Assembly (NCBI RefSeq): GCF_900188205.1
Contig: NZ_FZOH01000008.1
Coordinates: forward strand, 62,001 to 126,000
From: Geodermatophilus saharensis
Lineage (GTDB): Bacteria > Actinomycetota > Actinomycetes > Mycobacteriales > Geodermatophilaceae
Length of the DNA: 64,000 bases
Direction: 5' to 3'
A model generated the notes under the pieces. That model was not told where the DNA came from. It did no database searches and was given only the letters and a program-made list of their open reading frames with translations. Both the position numbers and the translations under genes were made by a program. Positions within the stretch are counted from its first letter, which is position 1. Every line of letters starts with the position of its first letter. Shown here piece after piece: positions 62,659-64,000 of the stretch.

Positions 62659-63975
62659 TCAGCCGCTGAGGAGCGCCCGTCCCCACCAGTCGGCGGGGTC
62701 GCGCACGCCCGGCGGGCAGGCGAAGACCGCCGAGGAGGTGTGCCGGACGTACTCGTTGAGCGCGTCCCTCCGCAGGTTGCGCTGCACCTGCACGAACCCG
62801 GTCCCGGGGTCGCGCTGGAAGGCGATGAAGAACAGCCCGGCGTCGAGCCGGCCGAGGCCGTCGGAGCCGTCGACGAAGCTGTAGCCGCGCCGCAGGATCG
62901 CCGTCCCCGCGTTGGTCGGGTGGGCGAGGAAGACGTGGCTGGTCTCCGGGATCGCGAACTCGCCGTCGACCCGCGTCGTGAAGTCGACCGGGTCGAACTC
63001 CGCGCGCTGGCCGAGCGGCGCGCCGGTGCCCTTGGTGCGGCCGATGGTGCGCTGCTGCTCGTCGAGCGAGGAGCTGTCCCACGGCTCGATCAGCATCCGG
63101 ATCCGCCGGGTGACCAGGTAGGAGCCGCCGCGCAGCCAGTCCGCGTCGTCGTCCCCGACCCACACGAACCGGTCGAGCGTGCTGCCGTTCTCGGCCTTGA
63201 GGTTGGCGGTGCCGTCCTTGAACCCGAACAGGTTGCGCGGGGTGGCCTGGCCGTTGCTGGTCGACGACGTCCGGCCGAAGCCCAGCTGCGACCAGCGCAC
63301 GCTGACCACGCCGGCACCGATGCGCACCAGGTTGCGGACGGCGTGGACGGCGACCTGCGGGTCGTTGGCGCAGGCCTGGATGCACAGGTCGCCGCCGCTG
63401 ATCGCGGGGTCGATCTGGTCACCGGGGAAGGACGGCAGCTCGACCAGCGGCGCGGGCCGGCGGACGGCGAGGCCGAAGCGGTCGCGGCCGTCGGCGGTGG
63501 TGAACAGCGTGGGCCCGAAGCCGACGGTGAGGGTCAGCCCGGACGGCGGCAGGCCGATCGCCTCGCCGGTGTCGTCCGGGGGCGCGTACCGGTCGCCGTC
63601 GACGGCGCCGACCTCGCCGGCGTCCTGCCCGGCGGTCATCCGGCGGGCGGCGGCGGTCCAGTCCTGCAGCAGCGCGACGAGGTCCTCGCGGCTGTCGGTG
63701 GTGACGTCGAGGGCGACGAAGTGCAGCCGGTCCTGGGCGGGCGTGACGATCCCGGCCTGGTGCTCGCCGTGGAAGGGCACCGCGTCGGTCGGCGCCGCCC
63801 CGGACGCGTGGGCACCGCCCGCCGGGCCGTCGGCGGTCGCCCGTCCGACGACCCCGCCGGCCGTGCCCGCGGCGAGGACGCCGGCGGTACCGGCGCCGAG
63901 GGCCCCGAACAGGCGGCGGCGGGACAGGCCCGGCCGCTGTGGCGCGGCCGGCTGGTCGGCGGTGGGCTCCGTCAT
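62659..63975 (-). CDS. efeB: Tat-exported Dyp-type heme peroxidase / deferrochelatase
   Basis: The 438-residue protein has a twin-arginine signal (LSRRRLFGALGAGTAGVLAA), then a DyP fold. The GxxDG motif is GFKDGTANL near residue 250, a His-containing VDFTTRVDGEFAIPETSHVF lies later, and LFFIAFQRDPGTGFVQVQRN is near the end. This is the EfeB component of the EfeUOB iron uptake system, or a stand-alone peroxidase. Its ATG at 63975 overlaps a possible upstream stop (ATGA). The upstream gene, probably efeO, lies outside the window. Confidence 0.88.
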   Translation of the reverse strand: MTEPTADQPAAPQRPGLSRRRLFGALGAGTAGVLAAGTAGGVVGRATADGPAGGAHASGAAPTDAVPFHGEHQAGIVTPAQDRLHFVALDVTTDSREDLVALLQDWTAAARRMTAGQDAGEVGAVDGDRYAPPDDTGEAIGLPPSGLTLTVGFGPTLFTTADGRDRFGLAVRRPAPLVELPSFPGDQIDPAISGGDLCIQACANDPQVAVHAVRNLVRIGAGVVSVRWSQLGFGRTSSTSNGQATPRNLFGFKDGTANLKAENGSTLDRFVWVGDDDADWLRGGSYLVTRRIRMLIEPWDSSSLDEQQRTIGRTKGTGAPLGQRAEFDPVDFTTRVDGEFAIPETSHVFLAHPTNAGTAILRRGYSFVDGSDGLGRLDAGLFFIAFQRDPGTGFVQVQRNLRRDALNEYVRHTSSAVFACPPGVRDPADWWGRALLSG

Positions 63976-64000
63976 GGCTTCCTCGGCAGGGCGGTCGTCC

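Overview
This 64 kb window is chromosomal DNA of a very GC-rich (about three quarters G+C) actinobacterium. GTG starts are common, genes overlap by GTGA junctions, and gene content includes PASTA-type Ser/Thr kinases, ANTAR and SpoIIE-type regulators, DUF222/HNH genes, an EfeB peroxidase and TPP-riboswitch thiamine genes. Together with dense intergenic palindromes this points, by inference, to the Geodermatophilaceae (Blastococcus, Geodermatophilus, Modestobacter type). No rRNA, tRNA, CRISPR array, complete insertion sequence or prophage was seen.

Layout. 0.2-8 kb: an ATP-dependent DNA ligase, a MarR regulator, a MEDS/anti-sigma-type ATPase and a 1688-residue fusion that joins a hybrid histidine kinase to a SpoIIE phosphatase, an RsbW-like ATPase and a STAS domain. 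8-14 kb: purine-ring breakdown (uraD, uraH, urate oxidase) divergent from malate synthase and a DUF6986 aldolase-like gene, then a decayed AbrB/VapC pair and a purine-type phosphoribosyltransferase. 14-20 kb: two methyltransferases, a haloalkane dehalogenase, a CurA-type oxidoreductase and small membrane or hydrolase genes. 20-24 kb: ACC deaminase with its GntR regulator, a rhodanese pseudogene, a GNAT and an SDR. 24-31 kb: a Mut7-C protein, Mn/Fe superoxide dismutase, an Nramp transporter, an alpha/beta hydrolase with a divergent TetR, a Phd/VapC toxin-antitoxin pair, a double GNAT and a phosphotransferase.

31-38.7 kb is a thiamine locus with two divergent arms, each carrying a TPP riboswitch: tenA-tenA-[TPP]-thiM-thiE-thiD leftward and [TPP]-cytX-thiO-thiS-thiG-tenI rightward. 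It covers salvage and uptake of the pyrimidine, salvage and synthesis of the thiazole, and coupling. 38.8-52.3 kb is rich in signalling genes: small RsbW-like ATPases, a PAS/GAF/SpoIIE phosphatase, a GAF-ANTAR regulator and a PAS/GGDEF/EAL protein. These are interleaved with a trypsin-like protease, an APC permease, an ATP-grasp protein and a nucleoside hydrolase. 52.4-58 kb holds an AidB-like acyl-CoA dehydrogenase, a multiply broken DUF222/HNH gene, small proteins and cinA. 58-64 kb has a membrane protein, two tandem PASTA kinases and a Tat-exported DyP/EfeB peroxidase at the edge.

The most unusual signal is non-coding. A recurrent hairpin of about 60 nt occurs in at least four good copies and one truncated copy. 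Its 10-nt loop GAGCNNGCGA and 8-bp inner stem length are constant, while the stem sequence changes with compensation. Copies sit at gene ends, and one lies inside the HNH region of the DUF222 pseudogene. Several other long palindromes occupy intergenic gaps (17.33, 23.83, 26.91, 54.12 and 57.94 kb).
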